Positions 1 to 12,300 of a stretch of 64,000 bases of DNA are shown in pieces. Origin of the DNA: Pterois miles (lineage: Eukaryota > Chordata > Actinopteri > Perciformes > Scorpaenidae); NCBI GenBank assembly GCA_947000775.1, contig CAMQGK010000552.1, positions 5,334,001-5,398,000 on the forward strand, written 5' to 3'. How positions within the stretch are numbered: position 1 is the stretch's first letter; every line of letters starts with the position of its first letter. Both the position numbers and the translations under genes were made by a program. The notes beneath the pieces were generated by a model. It was given only the letters and a program-made list of their open reading frames with translations, did no database searches and was not told the DNA's origin.

Positions 1-45
1 ATTCAGCAGTAACTATTAATAGGCTGTGTATGACGACTGACTCAC

Positions 46-2380
46 CGGAGAGAATGATTGGATCGACCTCCGGATACTCTCTCAAGACCCACAGGAAGAG
101 ACGAGCCAGGTCCAAAGAGTAAATGAACTGTCTTCTGGGAGTGCCTGAGCCCCAGACCACCAGGGGCTTCCCCTCTTCTGCTCATACACAAAGGTTGTGT
201 AATTTACATGGTAAAACAAAATTAATGAATGTATGAACAAACAATAGTTTCTGATGCACATGTGCAGTATGAATCAGACACTCACAGGAAAATGGCGGCA
301 GATGAAGACGAAGTTTATGAGCTAAAGCGCAAGCAAGCATTTCAATTATAATGGAAACAGCAGTTTAATTGACTGGTGTTAAAGAATTTGGGCGAAACTT
401 CCGATTCATTAACTTGCATAAAGATTTAACACAACAATTAAGTTCAGTTTTTGTTATTTGGTAACCATTAATCAATAAAATAATGTGGATAAGAGCAAGT
501 AAAAATTGACTTTAGGTAAGTACATTTTTTGACCCACTCGCCCAATTGGGCAAATGAAAAAAAACACTGAACCCTGCTTATAGTTAAATAATGAGATGCA
601 GTTATAGTCTCAATACTGATCCAAAAACACATTGAGGTAGGCATACTCTAAACTGAAAAATAATAGTGCTGATAGATATTTGGTGCTGTCCAAAGTCCTG
701 AGTTTGGTGTTTTATCAAGCGCAAAATATTAGATGATGTAAGAGAACGTGACTTACTTTGAGCAATGTAAGCTTTGTGTATGAGGCCTGGCAGCACATGA
801 CCGTCCTCGATGCTGAAGTTGTCATGGGGACCAAACACGTTTGTGGGAATCACAGCTGTATAGCAGTGCCCATGCTGCTGGAAATACGCCCTGTGAAACG
901 TACACACAGTTTTATAGACAACTGTTATTCATGTGACGGTGTGAATTTACTAAACATGCAACATGCATACACAGCACAAAACCAACGACTTGAGTTCCCA
1001 CCTGTTATGAACGTCAATCATTCTCTTAGCATAGGCATAGCCGAAGTTAGACTCATGAGGTGGACCGTTGTGGATCTTATGCAAAGAAGTAAAATAAAGT
1101 TAGTCGCCATTTACAAATTTACTGATACATACCAGCTACGACACAAATTCACACCCTGGGGGTCCTGACACCCACTAGGGGTCACTAAATCATCACAGGG
1201 GGTCGTGAAACCTTTTTGATTTTAAGGATGTAAAACAACCTATATCTGAGCATGTCATACATGTCTGGGAAGAATATGAAATGAAGCTGTTATTTTTGGA
1301 TTATTATTTAAGATATAAACTTAAAAATTTGAAAAGCACACAGTTAAAACAACCAAAGAGCCAAGAGAACAATGGCTAAACATCTGAACACGGAATTTGT
1401 CAAAAAAAATGATGCACTGTTCACAGGAAATAATCTGCTCAAAAGTCATCAATATTGCTCGTTTTACACAAACTTCTTATTACATTCACTGTTTGGGTCA
1501 ACTGCATAGTTCATATTATGACATGATATATTCATATCATATAGGATTAGTTGTGGTGTACTTTTACTGTGCATTGGAAATAATATGACATATCCATAAA
1601 ATCTCACTTGGTCAGGGCTCATCAATTTACTGAATGATGGGAAACAGGACCTTTAAAGAAAAAGGTTGGGAACCACTGAGCTAGGAGAACACAAAGGTTT
1701 TTTTTTTTTTACCATGGTCTCATCGATAGGGTAGGTGGTCTTATCGGGAAAGATGCAGGTAGACAAGCAGGAAACGACCTTAACCGCGCCAACTTCATGT
1801 GCTGCCTGCAGCACGTTATCATTGATGTAGACATTGTTTCTCTGGAGGGTGACAGATGCATCAGTAGCAACAAAAACAAATCTGAAAATGACTGTTACAA
1901 AACTGCATAAAAAACAACAAATTCTACTTTCAACACATGTCCAACAGCCTCTTCAGACATCTGTGATAGTTTATTAGCAGTGACAGTGCATGAAGTGTGA
2001 CTTCCTCATACCCAAAAGTCCAGGTTGTATTTCATGTTCTTGAAAAGCCCCCCAACCATAGCAGCCAGGTGAATGACGTGGGTTGGCCTGTGTTTTTCAA
2101 ACACCGCCCGTGTCTCCTCCATGTTCCTAAAGACCGGCCGCAATAACACAGAATGAGAGAAGTGCTGAGACAAGTCGTACATGTTTGCATGTTAGCAGTA
2201 GCTAGAGGAAGCATGCCCTCACATGAGGTCGGCATCTTTGGAGGAGAGGAATATCCATTCTTCCCCCTCCTTGGCTCCCCCCTCCTCTTTGACCACATGC
2301 TGTATGGCTCGGCCCACCAAGCCGGACCCCCCTGTCACCAACACCCTCAATGGAGCGATCTGATCACTCTGACTGTTCAT
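46..2380 (-). CDS. gfus: GDP-L-fucose synthase, first six coding exons (partial)
   Basis: NADPH-dependent epimerase-reductase that makes GDP-L-fucose from GDP-4-keto-6-deoxymannose in the cytosol, a short-chain dehydrogenase family enzyme also called TSTA3/FX. Exons read on the minus strand: 2380-2223, 2126-2012, 1841-1713, 1075-1002, 890-757 and 177-46, all with AG acceptors and GT donors and compatible phases; the ATG is the first base after the acceptor at 2381. The first exon carries the Rossmann loop VTGGSGLVG. Exon 2 has HVIHLAAMVGGLF, exon 3 SCLSTCIFPDKTTYPIDE with the catalytic-region Ser/Cys, exon 4 NFGYAYAKR with the YxxxK pair, exon 5 VIPTNVFGPHDNF and exon 6 VVWGSGTPRRQFIYSLDLA. 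About 247 of roughly 320 residues are present; the C-terminal exons lie left of the window. Family assignment is confident because every exon matches the known order without gaps. Confidence 0.96.
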
Positions 2381-2406
2381 CTAGAAAGAGCAAGGCACAA
2401 AAATAC

Positions 2407-2769
2407 TTGAAGCTTCAGTAGTTAGAATATTGTTGGCAAAAAATCCATAATATCCTTTCAGCATATTGTAATTCAAGTGATCTGAGAGAAAACTAGATCT
2501 CTGTACCTCCTCATGGCTCTGATTTCAGGCTTTAAAAAATCTAGCAGGACGGGAGAGTTTGGCCAATCACAGGTAATTTCAGAGAGAAATCGGAAGAAAG
2601 CAACCAATCAGAGCCAAGACTCCAGATCAGCTCTGATTGGTTGTTTTCCTCCGGTCTGTGAAACCTTGCAGATGCCATTAGGAGCACCGGGGGGAACAGA
2701 GGAATATGATTACCTGTCTCATGCACTATTGTCAGGACAGGGTTACCGTTTCACCTACTTCAGCTTTAA
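2407..2769 (+). mobile_element. TTAA-flanked MITE, copy 1 (piggyBac-like)
   Basis: Same family as 10680-11136 and 59010-59618. It opens with a degenerate end (TTGAAGCTTCAGTAGTTAGAA) and closes with CACCTACTTCAGCTTTAA. The interior shares CAGCATATTGTAATTCAAG, the double CCAATCA/TGATTGG blocks and the TTTCCTCCGGTCTGTGAAA segment. It sits in the presumed first intron of gfus and has no coding capacity. Confidence 0.7.
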
Positions 2770-3013
2770 TGGGACATAAGAATAATGCACACAAAACAGG
2801 ATATGAGAGTTAGCATACGACAGTGAGGCTATATTTCATTACACAAAGGGGCAGTTGGCCCTGAAGGCACCCTGACAGTGACTACAGGTGGGTTTGTTGC
2901 AGCTCTGCTAAGCTGTTTGCAGGTAAATGCCACGTCATTCAGCAGCTCAGTTAACATCAAGTAAGAATCAAATAACAAACACTAAGTTACTATAGCTAAC
3001 TTAGTTATCTTAC

Positions 3014-3377
3014 CTCTGTTTTCGGGTTTCCAAAGGCCAACTCGTCTGTTGTTACCTGCTTGTCATGGGAAGGGACCGCCGGTCTGTACTGGACTGTGTC
3101 GAGTTGTGCAAAGCCAGATAACTTTAGCCAACGTTGCTTATCTATGCTAGCGGGTGATATCTGTCACATTCATTCCTGTCAGCGAGTTAAACTAGTTGAA
3201 CCTGAATATGGCATTTATATCACAAGTAACAATTTCCCTCTCCTCCGCCTGGAGCAGAAAAACAGCGCAGAGTCTGAGCTAAACTATGTTAAGCACTTGT
3301 TTCTGTCCCTATGGCTGTAAACTACACACAGCCGGTAGAGAGACAGCGAGGCAGAGTGTAGACTTCAGCTTCCGGTA
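3014..3377 (-). promoter_or_regulatory. gfus: Probable gfus 5' UTR exon and ETS-type promoter
   Basis: The first gfus coding exon starts with ATG immediately after a splice acceptor, so an upstream noncoding exon is required. A strong minus-strand donor (CAGAG, then GTAAGATA) ends a candidate exon at 3014. About 360 bases upstream of that donor, at 3377-3368, the minus strand reads TACCGGAAGC, an ETS-family core typical of TATA-less housekeeping promoters. The transcription start was not determined; the ETS site is seen, while its use and the exon's left limit are inferred. Confidence 0.5.
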
Positions 3378-3842
3378 ATAACCTTCAAAATAAAGTTTTA
3401 TTGTCGAACATCTCGGTTTGTTTTCATGCTTCAAATCGACATCATGAAACAGTCCAATTATTCTCAAAGTGTAAAGATATAAAAAATGCATTAAATCTAA
3501 AATTTGACTTAATAATCATTCTCCACAGTATTTTGTCACGATTTGTAACTTTTACTTTTAGGCATAAAAATACGCTTTCCGGTTTGGTAATCTTTTTCAC
3601 GTTTTGCCATATAAATATGATTATTTCTGTATTTTGCATTTATTGTAAATGTTTTAAATATTTTTTATCTGCTCATGCAATGTATAAGACTTATTTTTCT
3701 GTCAGGTGATTCATATCCATGAATCGAGCACAATATTTCTAAATTAAGATTTTTTTTCAATGATGTGAATGTTTATGTATCCATAAAACTATTTCTAACA
3801 AAATCACAAACAGCCCATTCAATGTAACTTTGTGAAATCTTT

Positions 3843-3933
<91 letters not shown>

Positions 3934-4784
3934 CAGATGTATATGTGTATGCATAAAGCAACTTGACTGATTCATTTATCTTGTTTATAACTTGGTCAGT
4001 GTTGGACTAGGGAAAAATATGTGCTTTTTAACAATTTCTGATCAGGCTGTAGGAGCAATATTTGAATTACTGGTGTAGGTACTGTATATTTTGTGTCACA
4101 GTTTGTCTCAGAAACACATCATTGTGAATCATCACTGCCCTTAGTGACCAGAATAAGAAGAGCACCCACACAGGGGTCACCTGGAGTTGACACCATATAC
4201 AGAACCACCATTTGCTTTGGTAAGAATGCTGTCTCAGACCTTTATCTGTACTTTATCTGCATTGGATTTGGTTGAGTGTTTGCGTTCCACATTTCAAAGC
4301 TGTTTTTTACAGTTTCGTGGCGTTATGCAATAGCATTTAATTAATTATTGTAAAAGGAGTAATAATCTGTGAGGATTTGCAATTAATGTCTTGCAAATTT
4401 ATCATCAAAGCAGTAACATACTAGACCACTTACATTCATCACCATTCATTCTTCTTATGCTTTATCTATATTTAAAAATACTACAATATGAGTTTAGTTC
4501 CTCTGGAAAACACACACTTCAGTGTGAACCCATTTCATTAGAACTACTGTTAACTGAAGAAAATGTCCTTATGAAAACTCTGATTGTTTAACAGTCACTT
4601 TAAATCCCCAAAGTTGCTTTATTTCACTTAAGTTCACTCCAGTATTGTAACGCATTAATTCAACCAGAAACACTCAAACTCCAACAGCTACATCTAGGAT
4701 TTCAGTGCAAAGGCAGATAGCTCCTCAATTAGCAAAACATCACAGAAAATAAAGCCATCATTTCAAGGATTTTGCATGTTTTTT
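3378..4784. other. Intergenic, gfus to serpin
   Basis: AT-rich DNA between the gfus promoter and the serpin 3' end. Apart from the (TA)n tract, no coding, RNA or repeat structure was recognised. Confidence 0.6.
3845..3932. repeat. (TA)n microsatellite, about 44 uninterrupted units
   Basis: Perfect alternating TA across 88 bases in the gfus-serpin intergenic interval. Such a pure tract is expected to be highly polymorphic and cruciform-prone. The short ORF reading it as Tyr-Ile repeats is an artefact. Confidence 0.97.
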
Positions 4785-4790
4785 TTTATT
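4785..4790 (-). terminator. Serpin polyadenylation signal AATAAA
   Basis: Minus-strand AATAAA lies 36 bases past the serpin stop codon (TAG at 4828-4826), followed by an A-rich run. It is the first canonical hexamer downstream, implying a short 3' UTR. Confidence 0.55.
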
Positions 4791-4825
4791 TCAATTGGCC
4801 CAATATCTTCATCTACTGGTTCTGT

Positions 4826-7800
4826 CTACTGAGGAGATGAGAACCTGCCCAGGAAGAGGATGGACTTGGTCTTATTGTGCCTGATGAAGAAGAGGAAAGG
4901 GTGGTCCGCTGTGAAGTGTTCCTCCCTCAACATGCAGAATGCTATTAATCCTGCTGTGGCTGCAGCCGCCTCCGTCCCCTCCTCGTTCACCTCAACAAAC
5001 GCTTTGTGGGCCACTGTGGACAGGAAGAGTCCTCCTTCACTGTTCATGCCAGACAAATCGGCCTTCGCCGCGCAGAATACATCTATCATGCCCAGTTTGG
5101 CCAGAGGCTCGTTCAGCTGGTAGTCTTCCTCCAGCTTGAACTTGGGCAGGTGAACGAGGATTTCTGAGTGGACGTCCATGTTTTCCTTGTTGGTCCATTC
5201 GTCAAGCTTCTCCCGTGTTAGCTCATTCTCCAGCTGGAACAAAACACACAGACACACTGTACTGCATGTCTATATTCCATTTATATTAACATACTGTAAG
5301 GATCAGGTTGTAGATGCTTCTTAGAGGCTATAATCATGTCTTTGCTAAGCCTACTTAGCCTAGGTAGTTGCTTCTAGGTTGTGTACCTTCAGCAGGGGGT
5401 CAGAGCCATCTGCAGACTCCTCAGGAAGCAGGATGAACATGCTGAGCTCCTCATCCACGTATGGCAGCTCCAGGATCTGCAGACCGAGCTCAGGTACATA
5501 GTTGTAGGGCAGCTTCTTCATCTGGTACATCATCTGGACCGGCTTGGTTTCATTCTAAAGCACAATTAAATATAAGAAATCAAGATCGGACCTCAATCTG
5601 GCTGAGTTATACTGTGTTCAAACTTCATGGCTCTACATCTGCAAACTTCACCTGGTTGACTTTAAAGGTCATCTCTTTGGTGTTTGCCACATCAAAGCGG
5701 TGCATCCAGTCTCCCTTGAAGTAGATGGCATTAACCAGAGCCAATCTTGTCATAGTGCTGACTGTTCCTGGCTTCAGAAGATCTTTAATCTTATCTGGAA
5801 GGAAACAGACAGACAAAGCAATCAAATGATTGCTGTATTAATTGGTACAGGAATAATTTTGAGTCCGATTAGGATGACTCACTTTCTGTCTGCTCCTCTA
5901 CCCAGCTGTTGATCTCCGCTCTGCACGCCTCTGGAGCCCCGATAAAATCGACAGTCTTCAGGTCTGCCTGGTAGTACTTCTGTGTGGCTTCCAGAAATTG
6001 CTGCAGGAAGCAGACAACATCTTATGAATTCTGTTATTGTTAGGGATAAAGTCATTGATTCAATATAAGTATCTGCGTCTTCTGCAATACTCACCGGGAG
6101 GAAGCTGGCGTCATTTTGTCCGTAAAGGCGGTTGGCTAGTTTCAGGATGTATGATGCAGACGGTGAGTTGATGTCAGTGCTCAGTGTCTGGAAGTCTGCA
6201 TGGACGCCTTCACCAGAGCCGAATGAGAGGGCCTGTGTGAAAGTTGGGAACAACCGACTTTGTTCTGGGATCAAAAATGTGTGTTATGGATAGTGAAAAA
6301 TAAGAGCACTACACTGCTCTTGAGTTACTACAACAGCTTATACGAATTCTCTAGAAACAGGAAAAATCTGGTTATTGGACAGTGGCAACAATTTAAAAAT
6401 GACCAACTTACTGGTTATTTGATATGTAATATTATCAAGCCTCTATGTGCATGATGCATAGTTCAATGTGTTGCTTTCCATGGCTGTGACACTGTATGAT
6501 CTTCATATTTGCCTGCTGTTTATGTTAGATATTCTCTGTGTGCTTTTTAGTTGCCTACAATTGTAATGTTTAGTCATGTCTGTTGTTTTAATGTCGTTGA
6601 ATATATGTGGCTTCTCTACATACACTACACTGTAAGGCCAAAATTATGCAGACAGGCATGTCCCCATACTTTTGTGTACCTTGGGTCCTGGACTGTTTTT
6701 TTATGGCATGAGCTAGGGCCCTTAGAAGGGGAAGCTTAATGCTACGGTATACAATTATAATTTTACAATGGTGTTCTTCCAATTTTGTGTCAACCATAGA
6801 CTCTATATAAGAAATGGATGTAGTCACCATGATGTCATCCATTTGTTTGAGGACTACCATTTGAACCCATTCGTTTGGCATTTAGGCCATCGCCATCTCA
6901 AGCATCCCCTGCTTTATGGTCTATTTGACTCTAAATGGGACCATAATTTACTAAATGAACATCATGCTGTATTGAAGAATAACTGAAACTAGCGATTGAG
7001 ACCATAAACTCATGTTTACATTGATTACTGAGGTAATAAATCAAGTGAGAAGTAGGGTCATCTTCTCATAGACTTCTATACTATCAGACTTCTTTTTGCA
7101 ATCAGAGGAGTCGCCCCCTGCTGGCTATTAGAAAGAATACAAGTTTAAAGTACTTCAGCATTGGCCTCACTTTTCAGACCTGGAGGTTGCCCACGGGTGT
7201 CAACAGTTTGGGGAAGGTTCTTTCTGTTAGTGCCTCCCTGCACAAAGCCAGGAATATAAAGAACGGTTTTCCTTGTTTGGAGTGAAATAACATGACTGGT
7301 GTGCACAGAGATCTGACCTCAACCCCATCCAACACATTCAGGATGAACTGGAACGCCAACTGGGAGCTAGGCGTTGTCACCTGATGTCAGTGATCAGACT
7401 CACTCATGCTCTTGGGCTGAACAGGAGCAAATCCCTGTGGCCAGGTTTAAAAATGAAGTCTTCCCAGAAGAGTGGAGGCTGTTAATCTCCACTAAGATTA
7501 AGGCCCATTATTTTTGAATGACATGTTCAGTCACTTATGGGTGTAATATTCATGTGTCCTCATACTTTTGGTTATATAGTGCATTTCTATATTTGTGCAT
7601 GCTTTTGTGTTTTGTATTTTCATTCAGTTGTTTATTCATCATCAACCTGCTGAGCCTCAAAATTTTCCATTTTACTAAAAGCATTTCTAACCCATAAGTC
7701 ATTCTTCAAAATAAAGACAAACAAAGCTCAGAAGATTAACTGTACTTTCAAAAGCAAACAGGTTTCCTGAACTCAACCTGCAATTCATTGTAGAGCTTCC

Positions 7801-8223
7801 AGTTTTTACAACCATCTTGCTTTTAAGCAATCAGTACATTACTTGTTTCAGAGGAGTTCATTGAGGTCAAAGTACAGGTGCCATTAGACTTTGCCTGTCC
7901 GACGACACACCTTTCAATCTATGGCTATATACACACCTGAGCAAACAGCGTGAACTTCAGAACTCACAAAATGTTTTATGGAAACAGGCCAGGATGACTG
8001 CATTTTTCCACAGTGCATATGAAATCATGTCATAGAGAGACAGTGTGTTGCCGACCTGTGCCATCTGAGCAGCAGTGTCTCCTTTAGCTCCCAGGTAAAC
8101 CATAGCCAGGGCTGAGCTGATGCTCAGCGGGGAGACAAAGATGTTCCCGGTGGGATTCGCTTGGCTCAGAGTGCGGAGCAGCTCCAAGGCAAAATCAGTG
8201 TTCGAGCTGCTGACGGCGGCCAT
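4826..8223 (-). CDS. serpinb1: Clade B serpin, leukocyte elastase inhibitor-like (complete)
   Basis: Intracellular serine/cysteine protease inhibitor of the ov-serpin clade. Coding exons: 8223-8056, 6232-6095, 6000-5883, 5794-5652, 5554-5387 and 5233-4826. Together they give 1143 bases, 380 residues plus stop, the usual clade B length. Visible marks: SPLSISSALAMVYLGAKGDT in exon 1, SYILKLANRLYGQ in exon 2, TRLALVNAIYFKGDW in exon 4, and in the last exon VEVNEEGTEAAAATAG, an inhibitory hinge with small residues at P12-P9. The reactive bond aligns to Cys-Met (AFCML) as in SERPINB1, suggesting elastase/chymotrypsin-like targets; the loop is one residue shorter on the prime side than in the human protein as I remember it. 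ADHPFLFFIRHNKT is the serpin signature. The start sits in the second exon, normal for this clade. The donor at 8055 is weak (GTCGGC). Which serpinb1 paralogue this is cannot be told from sequence alone. Confidence 0.95.
6623..7581 (+). mobile_element. Decayed Tc1-type transposon in serpin intron
   Basis: Ends are imperfect inverted repeats: the left begins CACTACACTGTAAGGCC and the right ends TACTTTTGGTTATATAGTG, placed next to TA on the left and a mutated CA on the right. Inside, 7311-7530 keeps the C-terminal part of a Tc1 transposase on the plus strand: DLNPIQHIQDELERQ, recognisable as the DLNPIEHLWDELE block, then a frameshifted CLPRRVEA-like segment. The N-terminal two thirds are missing and the body is interrupted by a second element (6786-7199). 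Non-functional. Confidence 0.8.
6786..7199 (+). mobile_element. Dispersed fish MITE nested in the Tc1 relic
   Basis: Opens ATAGACTCTATATAAGAAAT and contains ATGTAGTCACCATGATGTCA, GGCCATCGCCATCT and GTCGCCCCCTGCTGGC, then CACTTTTCAGACCTGGAGGTT. Related pieces occur at 16368-16535, 23911-24424 and 24640-24831. Its exact termini were not resolved. Confidence 0.6.
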
Positions 8224-9065
8224 GACTGATGATGTACGGTTTTCCTGTAATGAGAAACATGGCACTTAAATCAGTATAATTCCATTTTGTAAACTACATT
8301 TCAGAGAGAGTATACTGTTAACATACCAAATTCATAGTTGATGGTGTTTATATGAAACAAACTGTATCCCAAATATATTAGGAAAATGAACCTCTACATT
8401 TCACATCTTAACAATTTCCCATTTTGGGATCTATCTGAAACCCAGATAAACACCAGTAGGAGGAAATGTGAATTAAATGTAATGGGAAACTGAATGCAAA
8501 CCTCTTTACCTTGGATGTATGTCATATCCTCTGCTCTCTCCCTCTCTGATTTCTGTTTCACTTCATTGTATAATTGTCAAGTAAAGACAAAATAAAACCA
8601 AAAATTATCTGCAGAGTTTTGTTTCAAGAAAACTGTACTCTTTAATGTTTTTCCTTCTTCACAACCCAAGACCCTTGTTACATAACAACACATAGAGGAA
8701 TAGACATTATTCAGTAAAACTGTCACAGAAAGCCTTTTTTCCAGTTTTATCCACAACCTAAAATCATAAAAATCAGTGTTTATATGTAATGGGTGGAGTC
8801 TGCATAGATTAAAAGGATGAAGAAATTGAACTTTTTTTCATCTTTCTACCAATTTATGTATTTTTTCAACACATGCATATAAACAAAGTTGATATCAAGT
8901 GTAGTATTTTCCCACATGTCTGACTAGTATCACAGTTTTCACTGGAGCGTGTAACGTTGCGTTCAAACACCCGGAAATAAACCCGCACACGACCCTCTTT
9001 AAATAGCTGGTATTAAACACGTAATTGGAGCAGAATACATGACAGACATCAGGATTAGCTGACAC

Positions 9066-9067
<2 letters not shown>

Positions 9068-9104
<37 letters not shown>
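9068..9104. repeat. (TG)n microsatellite in serpin intron 1
   Basis: About 18 TG units (CA on the gene strand), starting 22 bases inside the intron after the first-exon donor. Confidence 0.95.
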
Positions 9105-9105
<1 letters not shown>

Positions 9106-9126
9106 CAGGCCTCATTATTACATTAC

Positions 9127-9347
9127 CTGATCTTCCTCCCGTAACGACTGAAGCTTCGCGCTCCGCTCGCACGCATCCAACGCGTGAAGAAGTGAAAGCA
9201 AAACGCAAAGAGACCCGAAAGTCCGGAAAATCCCCCTAAAAGTAGAGAAACCACCGCGGGCAGGGGCACTGGTTGAACCACCGCTGCTCATTTATACGGA
9301 ACACAAACAGGTTGTCACCGCAGTCTGTGGGAGGGACGCGTGATTGG
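9127..9347 (-). promoter_or_regulatory. Serpin upstream exon with CCAAT and TATA boxes
   Basis: On the minus strand a CCAAT box (9347-9343) lies about 47 bases before TATAAA (9296-9291). A start of transcription near 9265 and a noncoding first exon ending at the CAG/GTAATG donor (9127/9126) are therefore the simplest reading, matching the noncoding exon 1 of clade B serpins. An ATG overlaps the TATA box (9291-9289) and opens a 55-codon frame to the donor. That frame joins in phase 0 to the second exon, which starts at 8244 and reads ENRTSSV before the normal Met. If transcription began further upstream, a signal-peptide-like extension would result (see findings). Confidence 0.65.
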
Positions 9348-10679
9348 GCGATAAGTCACTGACTGGTGACAAATACATCCATTATACTGTATTGGGGAAG
9401 GGACAAAGTAAACCAATGCAGTACCCTGATAAAGTTTGCTCGACTTTACCACTATAACTCTTAGTAAAATTAAATAATAATGATTTTATTTTTTTCTATC
9501 CTTTGACTGCACTGGATGGAGGCAGGGCCGTAACCAGGATTTTAGAAATAGGAGTCCATGAGAACCCCACCCATCTAACACATTTCCATCCAGCCACAAA
9601 CCAAACTCTGTACAATTTTCAAAGTATTTAAGAATCACAGAACTTCACATTTAAAGTATTCATTTAACTGCATCTAATCCCCTTCCACTATAGTCTAAAT
9701 GTTTGATCAAAGCCTTCTTCTTCTTGCCAAAAAATGTCTATTTTTTTTGTAATATCAGAATCTAAGATGTGTTATGTGTGTAATATTGCAGTATAATTTC
9801 CTCTTATTAGGGCATGGCCTTGGTGTGTATGGCACCTGTAATCTCCTGTTATACTAAATTAATTACAACTTATTTTTTTTCTCCCCAAATTAATAAGACA
9901 CTAATAAACAGATAAATAAATAATAAAAGTATGTAACCTTCTAGCATAATTGTGACAATTGTGTTAAATGTTTTTACATTATACTTTTTACTTCACTACA
10001 TTTATCTAGCTGTACTTATTTGCACTTATTTGGATTATTAATACAAAATATAATCAATATATAAATTCCGAAGTATCATTATATGTTAAACTACTCAGCA
10101 GCACATACAGTAGTTACAACTAGTGACACATTTACCAGTTGCAGCACTGCAGAAAGGCGTGTCTGTGTGATTTAATATGTACAGATTATATCCTGTCTCC
10201 ACCCGTCACGGAGGCTTACAGTATACCTGAAACCTGATAAACGCTTCTGATTCATGGAAACCCTTGGACTCCGGCCCTCTCTGTTACATAACCACCATCC
10301 TATAGCCGGTCCCACTATAGCAGCCCTCCTCCCTCTTTCTTCCTTACTCATGAGGTTTGTACATTTATTATGCACCAATATGATACATGGTACATTTAGG
10401 AAACATACATATTTTTACCCCTTTAACAAACCATGTCATATTTCTCAATGCATCAAAGTTAAATAAGTCATTTTGCCCAACTAATTTACACTCATGAGTT
10501 AAAGAAGTTCCCCAATTTAGACCAGAAAACATTTAGGCAAAGAATACAGAGTCTAAACAAGCCTACAAATCTGACCAAGAATTTGATGCCAGAATGTATA
10601 ATACTTGCCACTTCTTTACAGGTATGGAGGAGTGATAACCAGCCCTGTCCTACTGCGCTAAAAGAGAGTTGTTAGTACT
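9348..10679. other. Intergenic DNA upstream of the serpin
   Basis: AT-rich and without recognised genes. The segment near 9522-9600 (GGCAGGGCCGTAACCAGGAT) looks like an old dispersed repeat end, but no boundary could be set. Confidence 0.5.
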
Positions 10680-11136
10680 TTAAACCTGCAGCAGGCTGAA
10701 TGTTTTTGACAACAATGGAAAAAAAAAATCCATAATAAACTTTCAGCATATTGTTATTCAAGTGGTGTGAGAGAAAATCAGACTTCTACACCTCCTCGTG
10801 GCTCTGTTATCAGCCTTTAAAATGTCTGACCCATGATGGGAGACTCTGGCCGATCACAGATCATTTCAGAAAGACAGAAAGCATTCTTATTGGTTGTTCA
10901 TCCAGCAGAGGCAGCTGTCAGTCACACTCAATCAATCAAACTCAAACAGCTCTGATTGGTTGTTTTCCTCTGGTCTGTGAAATCTTGCAGATGCCATTAG
11001 GAGCACTGGAGGACACAGAGCCACATGATTTTTTCCAGATTACCCCTCTCATGTTTTATTGTTAAGATATAGTTACAATTTTATAAAAATAAGTCTCTTA
11101 AAATCACTTTTTCTCCATTTCCTTCTGCTGCTTTAA
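10680..11136 (+). mobile_element. TTAA-flanked MITE, copy 2 (piggyBac-like)
   Basis: TTAA at both ends (10680-10683, 11133-11136). The left end reads TTAAACCTGCAGCAGGC and the right end CTTCTGCTGCTTTAA, imperfect inverted repeats. The interior matches the copies at 2407 and 59010, including CAGCATATTGTTATTCAAG and TTTTCCTCTGGTCTGTGAAA. Confidence 0.75.
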
Positions 11137-11671
11137 GTGCATTTATATGCCGACTTGGGCCACAAGAAATATTTGATTGGCTCTGTACAGTTTCTTACGC
11201 AGAGAAATCTGAAGTAAATAAGAAGCTTAAATAAACAGTGAAACTCAGAGACGTCACATTTATTAATAGTTCTTGAAGGTGTAAGCCTACTAATTGCTGA
11301 AGAAGAAAATGTTGTAATACAATACAATAAGTACAATGTTCATGTTGTTTGTATCCTGTACTAATTTCAGGGGTCCTTGGTGGCTGCAGGAGCCCAAAAT
11401 CAGCATTAAAAATCACCACAGCCAGTCAATGCACATGCAAACAGACAGAGCATCTGTTTCCACTAGAGGGAGTCAGATGGATGTGCTGTCACAATGGCTT
11501 TGTGTATTAATCCTACAGTATGTGTATGATTATCATCATTCACTGTTTAGGATATTAGGTACCATTCAATATATATGAAATAATAATCAATAAATCATTA
11601 CTATGATCATTATTTTCTTATTATATTTGATATATAATACATTATATGTGTGTGTTGTTATTTCTTAATTT

Positions 11672-12300
11672 TTAAGGAGCAGTTTGTAGAATTTAAAGGC
11701 ATCTAGCGGTGAGGTTTCGCAACCAGCTGAAAACCCCTCTGATCACCCCTCCCTTTCCAAACACAAACACACTAATGTTCAAAATGGTGGGATCTTTATG
11801 TTGCACTTTAAATCACCATTTGTGACTGTATGAGGAACCTTATCTACATGAGAATAAACAGCTTCCTCTACAATCCTCCCTTTAACAACCTTCTGAGCGT
11901 TGGATCAATAGGGAACTCACATAACAGCCTCAGTCCCTCCCTCTGGGAGGTGTTCTGTTCCTGCACTTCACGTTGGCATTTCCATTAGCAGCAGCATCTT
12001 TTTGTTCTGTCAACATGGTCCATCATCACAAGGCCCCGATCTGGTCATGTAGGCTCCTCATTGCTATGTCACTTGTGAGGGGAAACTGAACATGGAGACA
12101 GGGTTAGCCTTGAGGAAGCTACGGGCAATGTCACACCTCACGTGAAAAAGTACATGTGCCGCTAATGCAGCAGTAGCAGGAAAGCTACTCAGCCAGCTCA
12201 GTTATGGGATATAGTTAGTTGCTGCACAGACATCAGAATTAGACATTATAGTGTTCCTCACCAAGACCTCACATGGGGTTGACATGCGGCAGGTTAAGAA
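11672..12300 (+). repeat. Dispersed repeat beginning TTAAGGAGCAGTTTG
   Basis: Starts at a TTAA and carries GGCATCTAGCGGTGAGGTTT, the block shared with copies at 39080-39350, 48670-49920 and 55948-56464. The right edge is uncertain; the stretch to about 12640 shows nothing else recognisable. Confidence 0.5.

Noticed and set aside
3773..3961. 62-codon Tyr-Ile repeat protein
   Set aside because: Direct product of translating the (TA)n microsatellite.
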